Part shown: one piece after another, positions 31,537 through 45,300 of the stretch | Numbering within the stretch: position 1 is the first letter of the stretch | Layout of the letters: each line of letters begins with the position of its first letter | Assembly (NCBI GenBank): GCA_020152595.1 | Contig: JAIGNY010001464.1 | Span: 1,011,001-1,075,000 of the forward strand | DNA length: 64,000 nucleotides | Direction: 5' to 3' | DNA from: Chiridota heheva | Lineage: Eukaryota > Echinodermata > Holothuroidea > Apodida > Chiridotidae | Program-made: the position numbers and the translations under genes | The notes under the pieces: generated by a model | The model's input: only the letters and a program-made list of their open reading frames with translations | Told to the model about the DNA's origin: nothing | The model's database searches: none

Positions 31537-34500
31537 AAGTGCCCTTTGTAGATTATTTTCTTTTTGAAGGCATTGAAACTGACGTATAAAAGCATTTTGG
31601 ATTTTCGATGTTGTCGATACAAACAATTGTCATCGGCTAGGGCCCTACGAGTGGGCGACTTTCCCTCCTGCCCCCTTCCCCCTCCCCCTTTGCTCTTCAG
31701 TTACGCCACTGGGTCATTAGTCTTTCAAGTTATTTTCGCCCTAACCGTTTCCCTGACTTTCCCTCCGTTTGAATGCTTGATGACCTAAGTGACGCCGGGT
31801 CGCGCGGTGCTCCTACTTTTCAGTTTTGCCCTTGCTCTTACCGGATGCAGGCATTCCTGGACATGATATCTGTAAGTACTAATGTGTTGTGGGATCTGAC
31901 GTGGAGGGCATCTTTATCAAATGTATAGTCTTTAGTAATTTCCAATGTAAAGCGTTTAAACGTCATTCTGAGTTCTATAATACGCATCTTGAGCAAATGA
32001 TGTGCTTGTTGTAATGCATACCGACAAAATGATTGTAGCCCTTATAAAGTAATTCTGTTGGCGTCCATTCCATTAAACTAAATATATTGTATAGGCTACC
32101 GTGACATACTAAAGAAATGATTATGCCTACATTTTGATGATAACAAAATGGTATATATTCAAAGAAAATGTACGCAAAAATGCATGAAAATATTTTATAG
32201 TGTTTAAAATATTCTTCCATGTCCTTTTTTTGTCGTGGGAAAGAAGTTATCGATATTCAAGAAATACATCAAAAATAGAAAAAAAATACACAAAGTGATT
32301 TAAACAAACGTATGATAAGATTGGGAGATCATCAATAATTGTTTTAAAGCGTCATACTTACAAGCTTGGTTGAGTTTTAATAAAAATCGCATAGAAGACT
32401 GCAATTGTTAAACTATATTTGTACATGAGGATTACTGCTATGGTATCGATCAATTACTGACCTAATTGTGAGCTATAAAGAAAACAAAAAACCGTTCGAT
32501 TCTGTCACCAGTTCGCGATAGTGGTGTCGTTCTGCTTGTAAGACTGGGCCGACTTACTGTCAGCTTTGACACATTTGCAAGTGATCTTTTGTTCCGCTGC
32601 GGAGAGTGTTATTGAATTATCATTGTCATAATATGATGATGGCCTAACAAAATGGTGGGAATCAAAATCGTATTAAAAAGATAACAACTTGTCACCGACG
32701 TCATGGGCGTGAGAAATTAGTACGGTTGGCTAATTCTGACTGGGTTTTCTAACATAAACACCAGACAACATAGGATTTGTCGCGTTTGAGCGTGAATTTA
32801 GTCTCTTTATTGTAAAGTGCGGTAATGTGCAGAATCTGGAATTACACCTTAGTTTAGAAATTGGTGCTTTGTCATTAAACACTTTGCAAATCATTACGTC
32901 ATGACGTACTTAGTAAGTTAATGGTAGGCTACATTTGTTCGGGCCTGTTATTGGGTTTTTGTTTGACTTTCGTTTAACCTTTCTTAGCATAACAAATATA
33001 AAGGTGCAAGATTATTTCGGTACCTCCCTACTGAACACTAAAAACATGCATTCTTTGTTATGTATGAGCGTATTTTTTAAACTTTTTTTTGTTTAATGTT
33101 ACCTTCCTTGTAGCAACAAGCAAGGGCGTCGAGAGTTAACACAGACCACGATGACAATAAATATCAACGTATACATATATACCCCAGCCAATTTTTTTGA
33201 TGTTGGAAAATTTATGAAATTAATGTTGGTGGCATACTTCTCAACAAAAGTGACTGAACATTCGGTTAATGTGACATCATATAAGTTCAGATCCAAGATA
33301 ATTCTTTGTGTATTTTTATAAAATTAGAAAATTACTTTCCTTTTATTTAGAGTGTTAACACAGCAGATGGGAAACACATGTTTTTGTAGGGTTAATGTAT
33401 TCCCCATCTTAATGTTTGAATTTAATTTCATTTCAAATAATCTATTCCAGCCAAACAATTACAATTGATTTAAATATTTACATATACATTAATTGAAATT
33501 AGATGCATCTTGTAAATTATATCTGATAGACTAAATTTAAATGAGACCGTACGATCCAGTAGCAAATATAAACATTACAAAATATTGCAAAATACAGCCT
33601 ACAGCTTATTGGTACAAAAAACCCTTATGAGACAATATAACAGACTGAAAACAAAACAATACACTAGAATATTAGCACTCTCTAGAGCGTATACCTCCGC
33701 CCCGTTGCAATTCCAACATGCTTAGAATAATTTTAGAGAATTAATTTGATCGCCATACACAATGTATTCTACCTCAGAAATCTTAGGCCCACCAAGATTC
33801 ATTCCCAAGTTTTGATCTGAACATTTGCAATCTGAATACTTGAAGATTAGTCTGACTGGATTTCTTCCAAGGTGATACCAATGTTTTCAGTCTTATTCAA
33901 GGGAAGCATCATTGTCTGAGCTCTGTTCAACCAGGATTCACATTTCCTCATTTTCCATTCATGGCAAAAACCAACTGTTTCATTTTCATTGATTCGGTGT
34001 CTCTTTGAGTCCAGAAAATGTATTGTTTGAATCTTTATTCAGACCGTAAAGTCATTGTTCAGCACATTCCATTGAAAAGTTTCAACTTAAGTCTTGATAA
34101 CTTAGTCTTAACAGATCTCATCCCCACAATTTCTCACCCCTCAATTTCTGCCCTCAGGCTTCCCCTTTTTCACTAAGTCCCAAATTTTAATCACTTCTTC
34201 ATGAAACAGAAACAAAACCACACACCAAACTCAATCAAAATCCAATCATCAGTTCTGGAGATATTTTGATGACAGACAAACTTAACTTAAAATGTCCCCA
34301 CCCCTACGTTTTCACTCATTCCCTCTTCCAATTTGTCTCAAAATTTAAGCACTTCTTCCTAAAGCAATAACAAATTTAAGCCAAACCTAATCAACAGTTT
34401 TGAGATATCTTGATGTGACAGGCAGACAGACAGAGAAGCAAACAGACAAACAAAGACAGGCGAAAACATAGCCTCCGTCCAACGGTAATAATTCATTCAG

Positions 34501-35249
34501 TATGCAAATAAGCAGATAAAGAAGGAATTGAATAAATCGGTGAAACAAGACTTCCATATACACCCACCCCTCCCTAATCCCATCCTCCCTAGTTCCATCC
34601 CTACCTAGACCCAACCAATGGCGTATCCAGCATTTAAAAAGTAAAGGGTCCAAGAAGGTCCTAGACTCCTCTCCCATAACAAAATGTTCAAATTTAACCC
34701 ACTTCTAGTGGCATTTTTTTAAAGCAAATAAATAAAAAGCAATTTCTCGCAATTTTTGAAAATTTCCACGAAAAAGTGTGTGTGCGCGCTTGTGGGGAGG
34801 GGGTGGGGGAAGCGGACTTATTCCTTTGGCTACATCACTGGACCCTACCCTGCCTAACCTTCTAACCCTCTGCCCTCCATTCCACCTAAACCTACCTAAC
34901 CACCTTCCAAATCAAAGCTTTAAGGATTCAAGAAAGTGCGCAATACAAGTGCGTGAGTACACGGATTGGAATAATCTGTTGTTTTTTTAATTCTTCCAAT
35001 AATTATATCATCACCCATGTATATGGGGATGCTATATTGTAGTCAATTTGGGAGTATTGCACATAATAGGCTCTAGTCCCCAGACCCCATGCACTGCCAC
35101 CACCCCCTCCCTTTGATACTAAGGGGTCTGCTGGGGCCTATAGGGAATCATGTGTGATGACTCCATAGTTGGGGTTGGGGGCCTTGGTTTGTGACACAGG
35201 TGTCAAAGGTGGAGAATTTTCCGACTTGTATGTGCATGTATGCGTGTGT
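31537..35249. other. Intergenic DNA, no gene seen
   Basis: No conserved frame, RNA gene or complete repeat was recognised. 34200-34460 carries AT-rich and CAGACAGACAGA-type simple text. Confidence 0.5.
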
Positions 35250-35720
35250 GTTGACAACGTACACTGAAAATCTTCAATACCAAATGTTGTCAAGATCAAA
35301 GGTCAGAGGTCAAAGAAAAAATTGATTACCGATGGTTGCATCTTTTACAGGAAAGACATGTCATCTTAAAAAAATGAAATATTTTGAGGGCAAAATTAAA
35401 TATGTGTTTTTAAGGGGTAAATTTGTACCATTTCAAACTCAAAGTACAAAACCCATATCAAGCAAATGTTGTACCATGATGTCTTGATGCATTAAATTGG
35501 GCCCGCAGACCCGGGGATTAAAAGGTCACAGAGCAAGTGACCTAAGTTTTGCCATTTTTATCTACCATTTTTAATTAAAAATGCGATTTAAGCGTGGTTG
35601 GTGTTATATTATACGGTATGGTAGATGAATACGAAAAAAATGTATGTAGTTGATAAAGTTCTAAGGTCAAAGTTCACAAGTCAGAGGTCAAATTTGTGGC
35701 TTTATGGTATAATTTGGGTT
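35250..35720 (+). repeat. AGGTCA-rich repeat, first block
   Basis: Several AGGTCA/GGTCAAAG half-sites such as AAAGGTCAGAGGTCAAAG and AAGTCAGAGGTCAAAT. This text is the reverse-complement style of the 50.5-52.8 kb array. Non-coding. Confidence 0.55.
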
Positions 35721-36042
35721 ATTTTCTACTTATTTCATATGGGAAAGTTTACAGCATTTTTTAGCATTAAATGAAATTTCCAGTACCGTGCGCATCAGTC
35801 CACACAACAAATCGCGTCACACAACACGTTTACAACTCTGCTGAATGGTTGAAATGTAGATTACGTCATGCATATGAATAATCATAAGGTTTTATTGAGC
35901 TTAGGCTTAGATGACCTTTGTAGTTCGTTGGCAAATTTACATATCACAAACATTGTCCAATCAGAATAATTTTAATACACGTACCGTATTGCTATACATA
36001 TTTATCAAATTGACAAGTTTAGCCGGTTGCAATTGATAGATA

Positions 36043-36731
36043 GGGAGCTTTAGATTTCACGACGCGGAGTAGTGCGACGGGAAGTTAATCGACAATGTAC
36101 GTCGTCGTACTGACCTCCCCGTCCTGTTGGTTTTGCGCTTTAGATTTTTACGACGGGGAAAATGACAGTCATGTGATTACACTCGGTTACATATCTAAGT
36201 AGCGATGCTCGATCGTAGCAGACGACGCTCCAATTATAAGTACTTTTGAAAGAATGGCGAACCTTCATCAAATTCGTGAATGAAAAGAAAAGTCACGCAC
36301 TTCGATAGGATCAACTTCTTCACAAGTAGTCCGAAGTTAAAATACATATATGATAAACATATGTAAAAATTTCCAAGATGTACCAGTAGAACGTAAAATA
36401 TCTGCGCGCCGATGAAAATGCAAATACTTCATAATTATACTTTAAACTGTAATTTTCAAAATAACAAAGACAACATTTGAGTCAAATATTCATTTGATGA
36501 GCAAAAAAACAGCACCAATTGCTCAATTATGTTAAAAATGCAGATTGGTATAATAATATATGACGTCACACGCTATCCCAAGTTGCCGTTTTCAGCACAA
36601 CCTGAAAACACCCTGACACCTGGTGTAGAATTTCAGGGATAACGAGAAGGTGAAGTATTCGCATGCGCAGAACGTCGAACGTGACGTCAGTTCGTTGTAG
36701 CGAAGTCCGCGTCGTGAAATCTAGAGCTCCC
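36043..36731. mobile_element. MITE, GGGAGCT family with TA target duplication
   Basis: The ends TAGGGAGCTTTAGATTTCAC and GTGAAATCTAGAGCTCCCTA are inverted repeats continuing into GACGCGGAGT and its partner. Flanking TA fits a Tc1/mariner-type or similar target. The interior has CpG-rich ends and an AT-rich middle, no transposase. Single copy in this window. Confidence 0.75.
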
Positions 36732-37100
36732 TAATATCACCGGAGCTACGACTCAACAAAGATCAACATAGTCACTAAACTTGTAATATGCAAGCACATA
36801 AATAGGGTAAAAAACAAACTAAACTTTACTTTCAATTAAAAAAATTACATGTGATGAAGTATAATGAAGACATTGAATTGTACACCATAGAAAAGAGAAT
36901 AAATGACTCTCTTGTATACCGATTTAGTGAGTTCGATTGAGACAACAACTGTTTTGCTATCGTCTTGAAAACACGTGTAGCCTACTCTGATTTTTAAAGC
37001 AGGTTTCCTACGATTAACTTGTATGTGTGTTGGAATGATAAGCAAATGCGCGCAAGGTTCTTATGTCTGTATGTGAATCTTTTGTACAATGGAAAGAAAA

Positions 37101-37720
37101 TTTGAGTTATGGATAGGCCTATGGGGGTAATATATGACAGGTGGGTAAGATAAACGGTACTTTGATGCTTCAAAAGGTCAGAGGTTACGAGTCAATGTTT
37201 AAATATGTGTTCCTAATGAGCAGTTTGTGACCTTTTTGCTGCATTTTCTTTTCTTCTTTTTTTGAATAATAACCAAGTTTGAGTTATGGATGGACTTTAT
37301 GGGGTTATGTATGACAGGTCGATGAATTGTGTTTTGATGTTTCAAAGGTCACGGTTCAAATTCAAATACGTCTTCAAAATGAAATTTTTTTGACCTATCT
37401 GCTGCATTTTTTGAATGAAAATTAACTTTGAATTACGGATGGACCTTATCTGCATATGGGGTCATGTATGACAAGTCGATAAGATAAATTGTTTTGTTTT
37501 TTTTAATGTTTCAAAAGGTCAAAGATCATGGTTCAAAGGTCAAAAATGTTTAAAATAAGCCATTTTTGACGATTTTGCTTCATTGTTATAATGGAATACA
37601 AGTTTGAGTTATGGATGGTCCAAAGGGGTAATGTATGACAGTTTGGTAAAGAATAGCGGTGTTTTAATGCTTTAAAAGTTCAAATGTCAAATAAGCGTTC
37701 CAAATGAATTAAATGTTGTG
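37101..37720 (+). repeat. Tandem repeat, four units of about 150-177 bp, with GGTCA half-sites
   Basis: Units start at TTTGAGTTATGGAT-like text at 37101, 37278, 37427 and 37603. Each contains a TATGACAG run and GGTCA motifs (CAAAGGTCACGG, AAGGTCAAAGATC). The units are diverged. Confidence 0.7.
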
Positions 37721-38157
37721 TTCTGTATATATGATGCATATGATTGTATGATTAGCGGTGATGATATCAGCAACTTCGTGGGTTGCATCACTGTTCAGAA
37801 AGAAGTAGAATTTTTTAATAAAATACATAAATAATGATCTTAGATCTGCAGTTATGACATCACACTGTACACTGCAAGGGCACTGTTCAACAGTAGGCCT
37901 ACTCTCTTGATTTCTTACATTAGTAATTTCAATCTTTCCAACGACTTAAAATCTTTTAACTCTATTAGATGAATTTTTCAAATCTTATAGATTTAAATAG
38001 CTTTGGGAGAAGAAAAAAAATAGTCAACAGATTTGATTTGGTTTTTCAATCGGTAAAAAGATTAGGAACCATAATTTCATAATTGTTCAATCAGAGCCAA
38101 ATACGTACGTATCCTAAACTTTCTGGGTCCAATCAGCACGCCGCGCCATGTTACCTT

Positions 38158-38700
38158 AAGTACGGAAGATAACTATGGAAGATACGAGTTTGAAAAATGG
38201 CGACCAACGTTACAGCAGAACAGGACTCTTGTGTTTTCCAGAGGAAATTGATACATTTTATGGAGATGACAAGCTGGTGGATAATTTGAAGGTAAGAACA
38301 CCAATAGTCAAGCTAGGAAGAGGCACACCGAGACTGGAGTGACAAAATTGGTGATGATCGACAGTGTCCTACTTCAGTTTTGTGTGTACCGTCACATACC
38401 GCGCACATTGCTGTTTTGTGTGGGCGGTACAGTGTATGTAGGCGGCAGGCCTACGCGTACGTAACGTTCTGCCGTTACAGCATGTATGCTGGGCATTATT
38501 TGAAAAATGCTGAGGTCATTGGGAGAAAATGATCAAACTTTGAAATTCGTATTTTCCCTGTTGTAAGAGTTCAAAATTGGTATCAATTGAAAGTTAATTT
38601 CTCCACAATTCAAAAATTCTATCAACAACAGCATTGTCATTAACCACAAAAAACACAACTTCATAAAGATAGCAGCTTTTGACAACAGATATACAAACTA
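38158..38700 (+). repeat. Dispersed repeat A, copy 2, with exon-like frame
   Basis: Inverted relative to 10138-10660. Within it ATG at 38175 opens a 39-codon frame, MEDTSLKNGDQRYSRTGLLC then FPEEIDTFYGDDKLVDNLK. It ends exactly at a consensus donor AAG/GTAAGA (38291/38292). A second ATG (GCG ACC AAC) lies in another frame. The two copies keep the donor and most of the FP(E/D)EI.TFY.DDKL text, so this may be the first exon of a transposon gene or of a duplicated gene. No downstream exon was found. Confidence 0.6.
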
Positions 38701-39187
38701 GTAGGCCATATCGTAATTTGTTTTGCATGTTTTAATGGAAAATTATGCACACCAATGTAAGTTTAAAGTTTTAGTTTTCATTCAAACAGTAGAAAACTGG
38801 TTATAGTGTAGGTTTTAATCCAAAAGAGTTAAATATTCTAAATCTTATTTTGAATCTTTCCTAAGATTAGAAACTTTTAATAAAAGGAAAGATTAATTTT
38901 TAATCCCTTGCATTTGTCCCCCATCTCAATCACGGTAGATTGAAAAATGTAATCTATTAGATTAAAATTTTAATCTTACGAATTAAGAGAGTACTGGTGA
39001 AATATTTGAAATGCATTAACTCTAAAACAGAACAAGATTTTAGCATGGTTTTCACCGATTTTTTCTTTAATAGTCATTTTTCCCATAAATGGAAATGAAT
39101 AATTCACAGCAATATTCCTTTACGTATAGTGTTTGTTTTATATTTTTCTAACTCCTAAAGTACCTCTGGATCCTGCCGCTTTCTCGG

Positions 39188-39781
39188 CAGTTCGGTTCGT
39201 ACTGCCGATTGGGGGACTCAATAAGTCCCCCTTTCGGGAGACTCAAGCATGCGCACTGAGTTTACAGTAATATATGGAAGTCGCCATTTTTATTGTGAAA
39301 TTTCAGTCATAGACGCTTTTTAGTCGTTTCATTGAAAGTTTGTAACAAAGTTTGTTTTGTTCATGGTCAATTTTGCGAAACTTCATTACTAGGCCTACCA
39401 CGCAGTTATTGCTAAATAATTTTCACAAATCCCCAAGTTATTTCTCATAATTTCAGAAAACCTGGTTAAAGCGTAACGTGACTGCCTAACGGTAACACAT
39501 AATAAGATTTCATCACTTTTTTTCAAATTTCCGGAAAACCGCACGGTGAATATTAAAAGCGCACGGTTCAAAGATAATTCATATGCTATTGTTTCAAATC
39601 GTGAATAAAAATTTGAACCCTTCGCAGTTGTTGAGTTCCTCGCGTTCGAAATGTATCTAATTCTTATGTATTTCTATATAAACTTTTTATTTGGATAAAT
39701 GCATTGTGGGATACTTTTGTAATGGATTCCCCGATCGGGAGAACAAAACTGTTCTCCTGATCGGGGGTACGAACGGGACTG
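39188..39781. mobile_element. MITE, CAGTCCGG family 1, diverged copy
   Basis: The ends CAGTTCGGTTCGTACTGCCG and TACGAACGGGACTG are inverted repeats. The interior keeps CATGCGCACTGA and GCATTGTGGGATA as in the other copies. No clear target duplication, so older than 1942-2435. Confidence 0.75.
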
Positions 39782-40059
39782 CTAGAAGTATAAAATAGGA
39801 CATCGGCCCGGTACCATCTTTACTACTTTTTTGAAATCGACGGTAAGCTTGAAGTGCAATAAGCTAATTTATGGTAACGATAATATGTATTGCGCAATGC
39901 AGGTCAAGAGGTCAATTGAAAATATTTTTCCATAAGCATCACTGACACGCATTGAATAACACTGTTACTTCTCAATTTGTTTCATTTAATATTTTGAGTG
40001 AATTAGGTATGTGTTTGTGCTTTCGAAATGGAAGTTCCTTCCTATAGGGACATCGTGTG

Positions 40060-40185
40060 GGTTGCCATGTGGGACAATTGGGTTGGATGCCATGTGGTAT
40101 AAGGTTGGGATGCCATGTGAGACATACATTAGGGTGAGATTCCATGTGGGACATAGATATAAACATAGGGTGGGGATGACATTTG
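40060..40185 (+). repeat. Minisatellite, GATGCCATGTGGGACATA-type unit
   Basis: Four to five units of about 27 bp around GGTTGGGATGCCATGTGGGA. The open frames on the minus strand here only reflect the repeat. Confidence 0.75.
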
Positions 40186-40282
40186 TGTAACTTGCAGGTA
40201 AATGACTTTTCGTCACTTTTCAGTTCTTTTTTTTTATAAGTGGAGATTTACGTGTGTGAATGTGAACTTTTCTCCGTCAGTC

Positions 40283-40575
40283 CTTAGGCCTATAGACCTG
40301 TTCAGATCTGAATCGACAATTTCCGGAAATTAACTTAATATTTGGGGTATCTTGGCTTTCTTCACAATCCACTCACGGTATGGGACCAAGCATATGATTT
40401 TTTTTTTTTTAGCGCACATATCATACGTGCGTTATACATGCAGGTATTTCGCGTGCGTAATGCTGTTTACAATTTTTCCTCAAAACTGCACGGTTGGTTG
40501 GGAAGCAATGGACAAATTCCGCTAGCATTTGATTGGTCGAAGTACTGAAGTAATCTCGTTCGGCTAAAGTCGGTT
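40283..40575 (+). repeat. Dispersed repeat B, copy 2
   Basis: Collinear with 10664-11012 in the same orientation, with a deletion in the first third. It keeps the CGTGCGTTATACATG and CTCGTTCGGCTAAA landmarks. Confidence 0.7.
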
Positions 40576-41227
40576 TGAAAAGGTTTATATCAACAGTTCA
40601 ATCAGTGTTGGACGGAATTATAAAAAAATATATTAAAAAAATGATCTATTAAGATCGATCTATTGCGGAATCATATCCTGTCATTTTCACCTACTAAACA
40701 CTTTAACAAAAGACGAATACATATTTTGTAAATGTTTAACACTGTTTAGCTTTTAAGAGCGTGATCGGGTATAATCGAATATGTTATGTTACAAAAGAGA
40801 GGTGTCAGTTTTGCGTCTAAATCGTAAACTGGATGCGGAGAAGGATAATAGAAATAAGATAATTCTGATAAACACAAAAGAATGAAATAATTGATTATTA
40901 TGCAAAAAAAAAAGCACAGACACATTCTGCAGTACTCGGAGTAAGTGGCAAGGTCTTACTTGAATGGGAAACATGCCTGGGTAGTCTTTACAAGCACATT
41001 GGTGCACACCAGAGGCGTTATGAAGTGGGGACAGAGGAAAAACTGCCCCACGAGGCTTTGATCTTCCCGGATGCATGCTTTCTTCCCGGAAGCAGCAACG
41101 TTTTGATGTAAATTTAATTTTCCATGATTTGCATTTTTCCCATGCACTTGCAATTGTTGAGATTGTTGCCCCTCTAAGGGACAAGAAGTGCCCCCACCTC
41201 TTGCGTGTTCTTCACTTCTCCCTCCCC

Positions 41228-41600
41228 TCGCCTTGTGTTGCCAAGAACTAATCGCGTCAGTGGGGACTACGCCTTTTCTGTCCTGGGTCCATGTTTGTGG
41301 AATGAGCTATATATTGCAATCCGCCAGGCTCCGAATGTTTATACTTTTAAGAAGGCCCTTTAGACTCATCTTTTTCCTACTGAATAAGTTTTATGCTGTC
41401 TTTAATATTTATTTTCTTGTTTTATCATTTTGTTTGGGATTTTTACCAATTTTTGTATGCTTGTATATTGTCCTGCAATTCTTTTACTTTTTGATATTGT
41501 ATATTAAGAGTTTGTCTAAGTATTGTCACTCTTATTGTAAAGCGCCTCGATCCACGGGAGATGCGCTATATAAATGAGTGCAAAAATAATACTAATAATT
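41228..41600 (+). mobile_element. 5'-truncated LINE: reverse transcriptase C-terminus and 3' tail
   Basis: The frame from about 41231 reads LVLPRTNRVSGDYAFSVLGP then CLWNELYIAIRQAPNVYTFK KAL, a TAG at 41361-41363, and THLFPTE with TAA. The pattern (basic P.R..R, YAFSV.GP.LWN.LP..IR..., FK..L.THLF) is the extreme C-terminus of L2/CR1-type non-LTR retrotransposon ORF2. After a 3' UTR comes AAAGCGCCTCGATCC, then GGGAGATGCGCTATATAAAT, then ATT repeats. This is a typical LINE tail with a small GCGC hairpin. Dead copy. Confidence 0.8.
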
Positions 41601-42250
<650 letters not shown>

Positions 42251-42317
42251 TATATAATAGGCTTTAGGTATATGAACAGATAAGCAAAGCATGTTCATGT
42301 TCTTTTGAGTTATTTAT

Positions 42318-42415
42318 AATAGTAGTAATAATAATAATAATGATGATGATGATGACGACGACGATGGTGATGATGATGACGACGACGACGACAATAACAA
42401 TAATAATAATAACCC
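42318..42415. repeat. Compound trinucleotide repeat (AAT, ATG, ACG)
   Basis: Runs of AAT, GATGATGAT and GACGACGAC in series, seen directly. Confidence 0.95.
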
Positions 42416-43667
42416 TTTGGCGCACAATTGACTGCGAATGGATAGAACTTCACTCAGGCTTGTTAATCAGTCCCGAGTAAGATAAGATTACAAAATGAAG
42501 TAGCTTTACTTGAACACTAGCAGGAATAAATATATATTCATTTAATTTGTTCTTTAATTTGTTCTTTTATTTAAATGTCTGAAAATTTTAATCATAAGGA
42601 TCAATAATTGAAGCGGCTTGTGAAGCGGGGCATAACTTTCCCCTCTGACACGATTTCACCATTCCAGTTGCTTGTCCTCTTCTTGATTGGGAGGTAAGAT
42701 TTGGGTGTCATTAAATTCAAATTGAAGAAAGAAAAAAACGGTAATAATGAAGGAAAATTTGGTAAAGTTGCAAAATAATTTGATGAAAGTAAAAAAACAA
42801 TGTGGCAAAATTTCCCAAGATTTCGTGAAAAGTTCCCGATAATGGAAGAAATTTCCCCAAAATTAAAGGAAATTTCCCCAATAGCATAAGAAATTTTCCG
42901 AAAGTTGAATGCTATATCCTGATTAGCAGCAATATTTGATAAAAACATAATTTACCAGTGCAATTTTCCCGCTTATGGTAATTGGAAGATTGGGGGGATT
43001 TTGCCCTGCCCCCATGCAGCCATGTGAACTTTCCTACGCTCCAATTCGAATTTTGTCAGTAGCTCAGCAATGTACTATGATTACCAACTGACTCTTCCCT
43101 CATACTCATACAATCAATTTCCATTGAAAAAGTATATTTTTGTAATTCTTATTTTTCATATTATTTCAAAAAGGGTCGTATCTTTAAGTAAAATCAGAAA
43201 ATTCACAGCAAAACAGTCAAACAGGCTTTTAAGTCTGTAAGTATTGTACATCGGCAACTGACCAAACTTCCAAGACTTTAATGTGAACCGAAGTTTGTGA
43301 TAACGAGCAGACGAGTTAAAAAGAATCCGCAAACAGGTGTGATGCTTAGGCTATAACAAATCATGATTTTCGTTAATTAGGCAAAAAATAATGATTTTGC
43401 TTTGCATATTTCATATATTATAAAGAGAAGCTAGTTCAAGCCATAATTTTACAAAAGAACAACAACCAGATAAGAGCGGGGCTTTTTGAATGGAAAGGTA
43501 TCCCATAAAAAATTCAATAGTGAACGCCGTCGTGCTGGTAACGTCACTTCCAGTTTTCAACTCTACCATAGACACGATTTCAGAAAGTTGCCAGTACTTC
43601 GGAGCTAGTAGCTAGAATTGTGCACAAGTCTGGCGGCGCTTCGGACCGTAACCGCGTCCGTTAATTG
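42416..43667. other. Intergenic DNA, no gene seen
   Basis: 42770-42905 contains degenerate AAATTTCCCC units that open a Phe/Ile/Ser-rich minus frame; I do not regard it as a gene. Nothing else recognised. Confidence 0.5.
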
Positions 43668-44212
43668 AAGGATTAGTGCAGTGGTCAAGCAAGTTTATCT
43701 TATATGAAAGAGGACTTCAAAAGAAATAAAATGGTCAAAAAACATTCAAAAACCTTATTCCGTTAAAGAGATATTCAAGTTTGAAGTTTGGTATGATTTG
43801 TGTAGAAACGACTGAAAGCAGACTAGTTGTGATGTCACAGACTTAGATTCCTCAAAGTTCTTTATGTATTCTATCAAGTTTTGTCCTTCGATTTTATGGC
43901 TTAAAAACCATTGGGTATGTCAGGAAAGTTGTAAAACAAAATCTTGTAAGGATAGTTATAATTTACCACCATGAAGACAGTTTGTGGGAATTTAAGTAAA
44001 ATAGCAAAAAAAAAGTTAAATATATTCTCTTTTAAAGTACATTAACAATTGTTAATAATAGACTTAGTCTTCCAGTCATTTCTACAAAGATAAGACAAGA
44101 GTTTTAAACTTGTATATCTCCTTAACGGAATTGAACGGTTTCTTCACCGTTTTGTTTCTTTTAAAGTCCTCCTCATATAAGATCAATTTGCTTGACAACT
44201 AAACTAATCCTT
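43668..44212. mobile_element. MITE, AAAGGATTAGTTCAGTGG family, copy 2
   Basis: The ends AAGGATTAGTGCAGTGGTCA and the inverted CTTGACAACTAAACTAATCC frame a 545-bp element. The arms stay complementary for over 100 bp (TATCTTATATGA...GAGGACTT.AAAAGAAA). Same family as 31038-31536. Confidence 0.85.
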
Positions 44213-44514
44213 TAAGTCGCTGGTTTGCTGAATTGAGTATACTGTAATTTGGTCTGTGATCATGAAAAGTGACCAAGCATGTAATACTCAAATTACCCTC
44301 GGGTATTTCGGTCAGGTTTTAAAACAATCGAATAACGTAATGAGAATAGAGAGATATGATCAACCATTCTGCTAATAGCATAACATTTTAAAGAGTATAA
44401 TTGTTATTCAAATTATTTAATTTTTGTAATATACAATTTAGATCATTTAGTCCAAAACATTGTAGATAATGTTGCCTCCAAAAATTACAGCGGAAGTAAT
44501 TTGTTCTGGTGTTG

Positions 44515-45190
44515 TTTTTAGTCAAACTTTCTGAGAACGAATACAATAAGCACATATGAATACGTGCCCCTGAAGGTAAGAGGGAAGTGTTATGCCTGAA
44601 TACGAATTAAAAGGTTATTCTTGCGAAATTTGCCCGATGTTAATCATATTCATTATGACACGATTCTTTCTTTTTTTCTTTAGGCTTTTTGGACCATTTA
44701 CAAAAAAATTCTCTCTAAAATATAGGCCGATCCATATAACTCCTGTCCAAATTTCCTGTATATTTCACCGATGGGGCAAGTTCTTTTCAAAAGCTTATAA
44801 AATGGTAACTATTAGTTTTTATACAATTTTGATCATATTTTTGTATTCCAAAACAATCTAGCCAATGTTAAAACTGGAAGACTTTAATATGATGTAGAAG
44901 CAATATTTTTCAATGCTAAGTTATTGTTTTTTCGTAATTGGCCGCAGGAAATTATTATCTGAAAATCAAATTTCTGATAAAATATAGAATGTTCATACGA
45001 GTACGGGTCCATGATTTTGAAGGGGAGGGGGATACCTGGATACGATTTTCGAACTGTTATTTTTGAGAAAACAGCCCGAAAGTTTGCCAGCCTTTACCAG
45101 CAAATCATGTTGACCACCGGCTATTTTACTTGTCGATGATCTTTTTTAAAATATATCAATAGTTTGTGTCCAAATGTCTTATATTTTATC
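44515..45190 (+). repeat. Diverged direct duplication
   Basis: 44515-44800 and 44985-45190 share AATACGTGCCC/GAGTACGGGTCC, GATACCTGGATACGA-like text, ATTCTTGCGAAA/ATTTTTGAGAAA, and TATAT.TCACCGATGGG at their ends. Low identity. Confidence 0.4.
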
Positions 45191-45300
45191 ACCGATGGGA
45201 ACCTTAGGTTATCACTGATGGGGGCCTTTTATCACCGATGGGGCCTTTTATCACCGATGAGGGCCTTTTATGCAAAGTTGTGCCTTTTATGCATGATGGG
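45187..45300 (+). repeat. Minisatellite, TTTTATCACCGATGGGGCC unit
   Basis: Four to five adjacent units of 20-25 bp with small changes (ATCACTGATGGGGGCC, ATGCATGATGGGGC). Confidence 0.8.

Noticed and set aside
42601..42948. 115-residue minus frame
   Set aside because: Built on degenerate AAATTTCCCC units; no family features.
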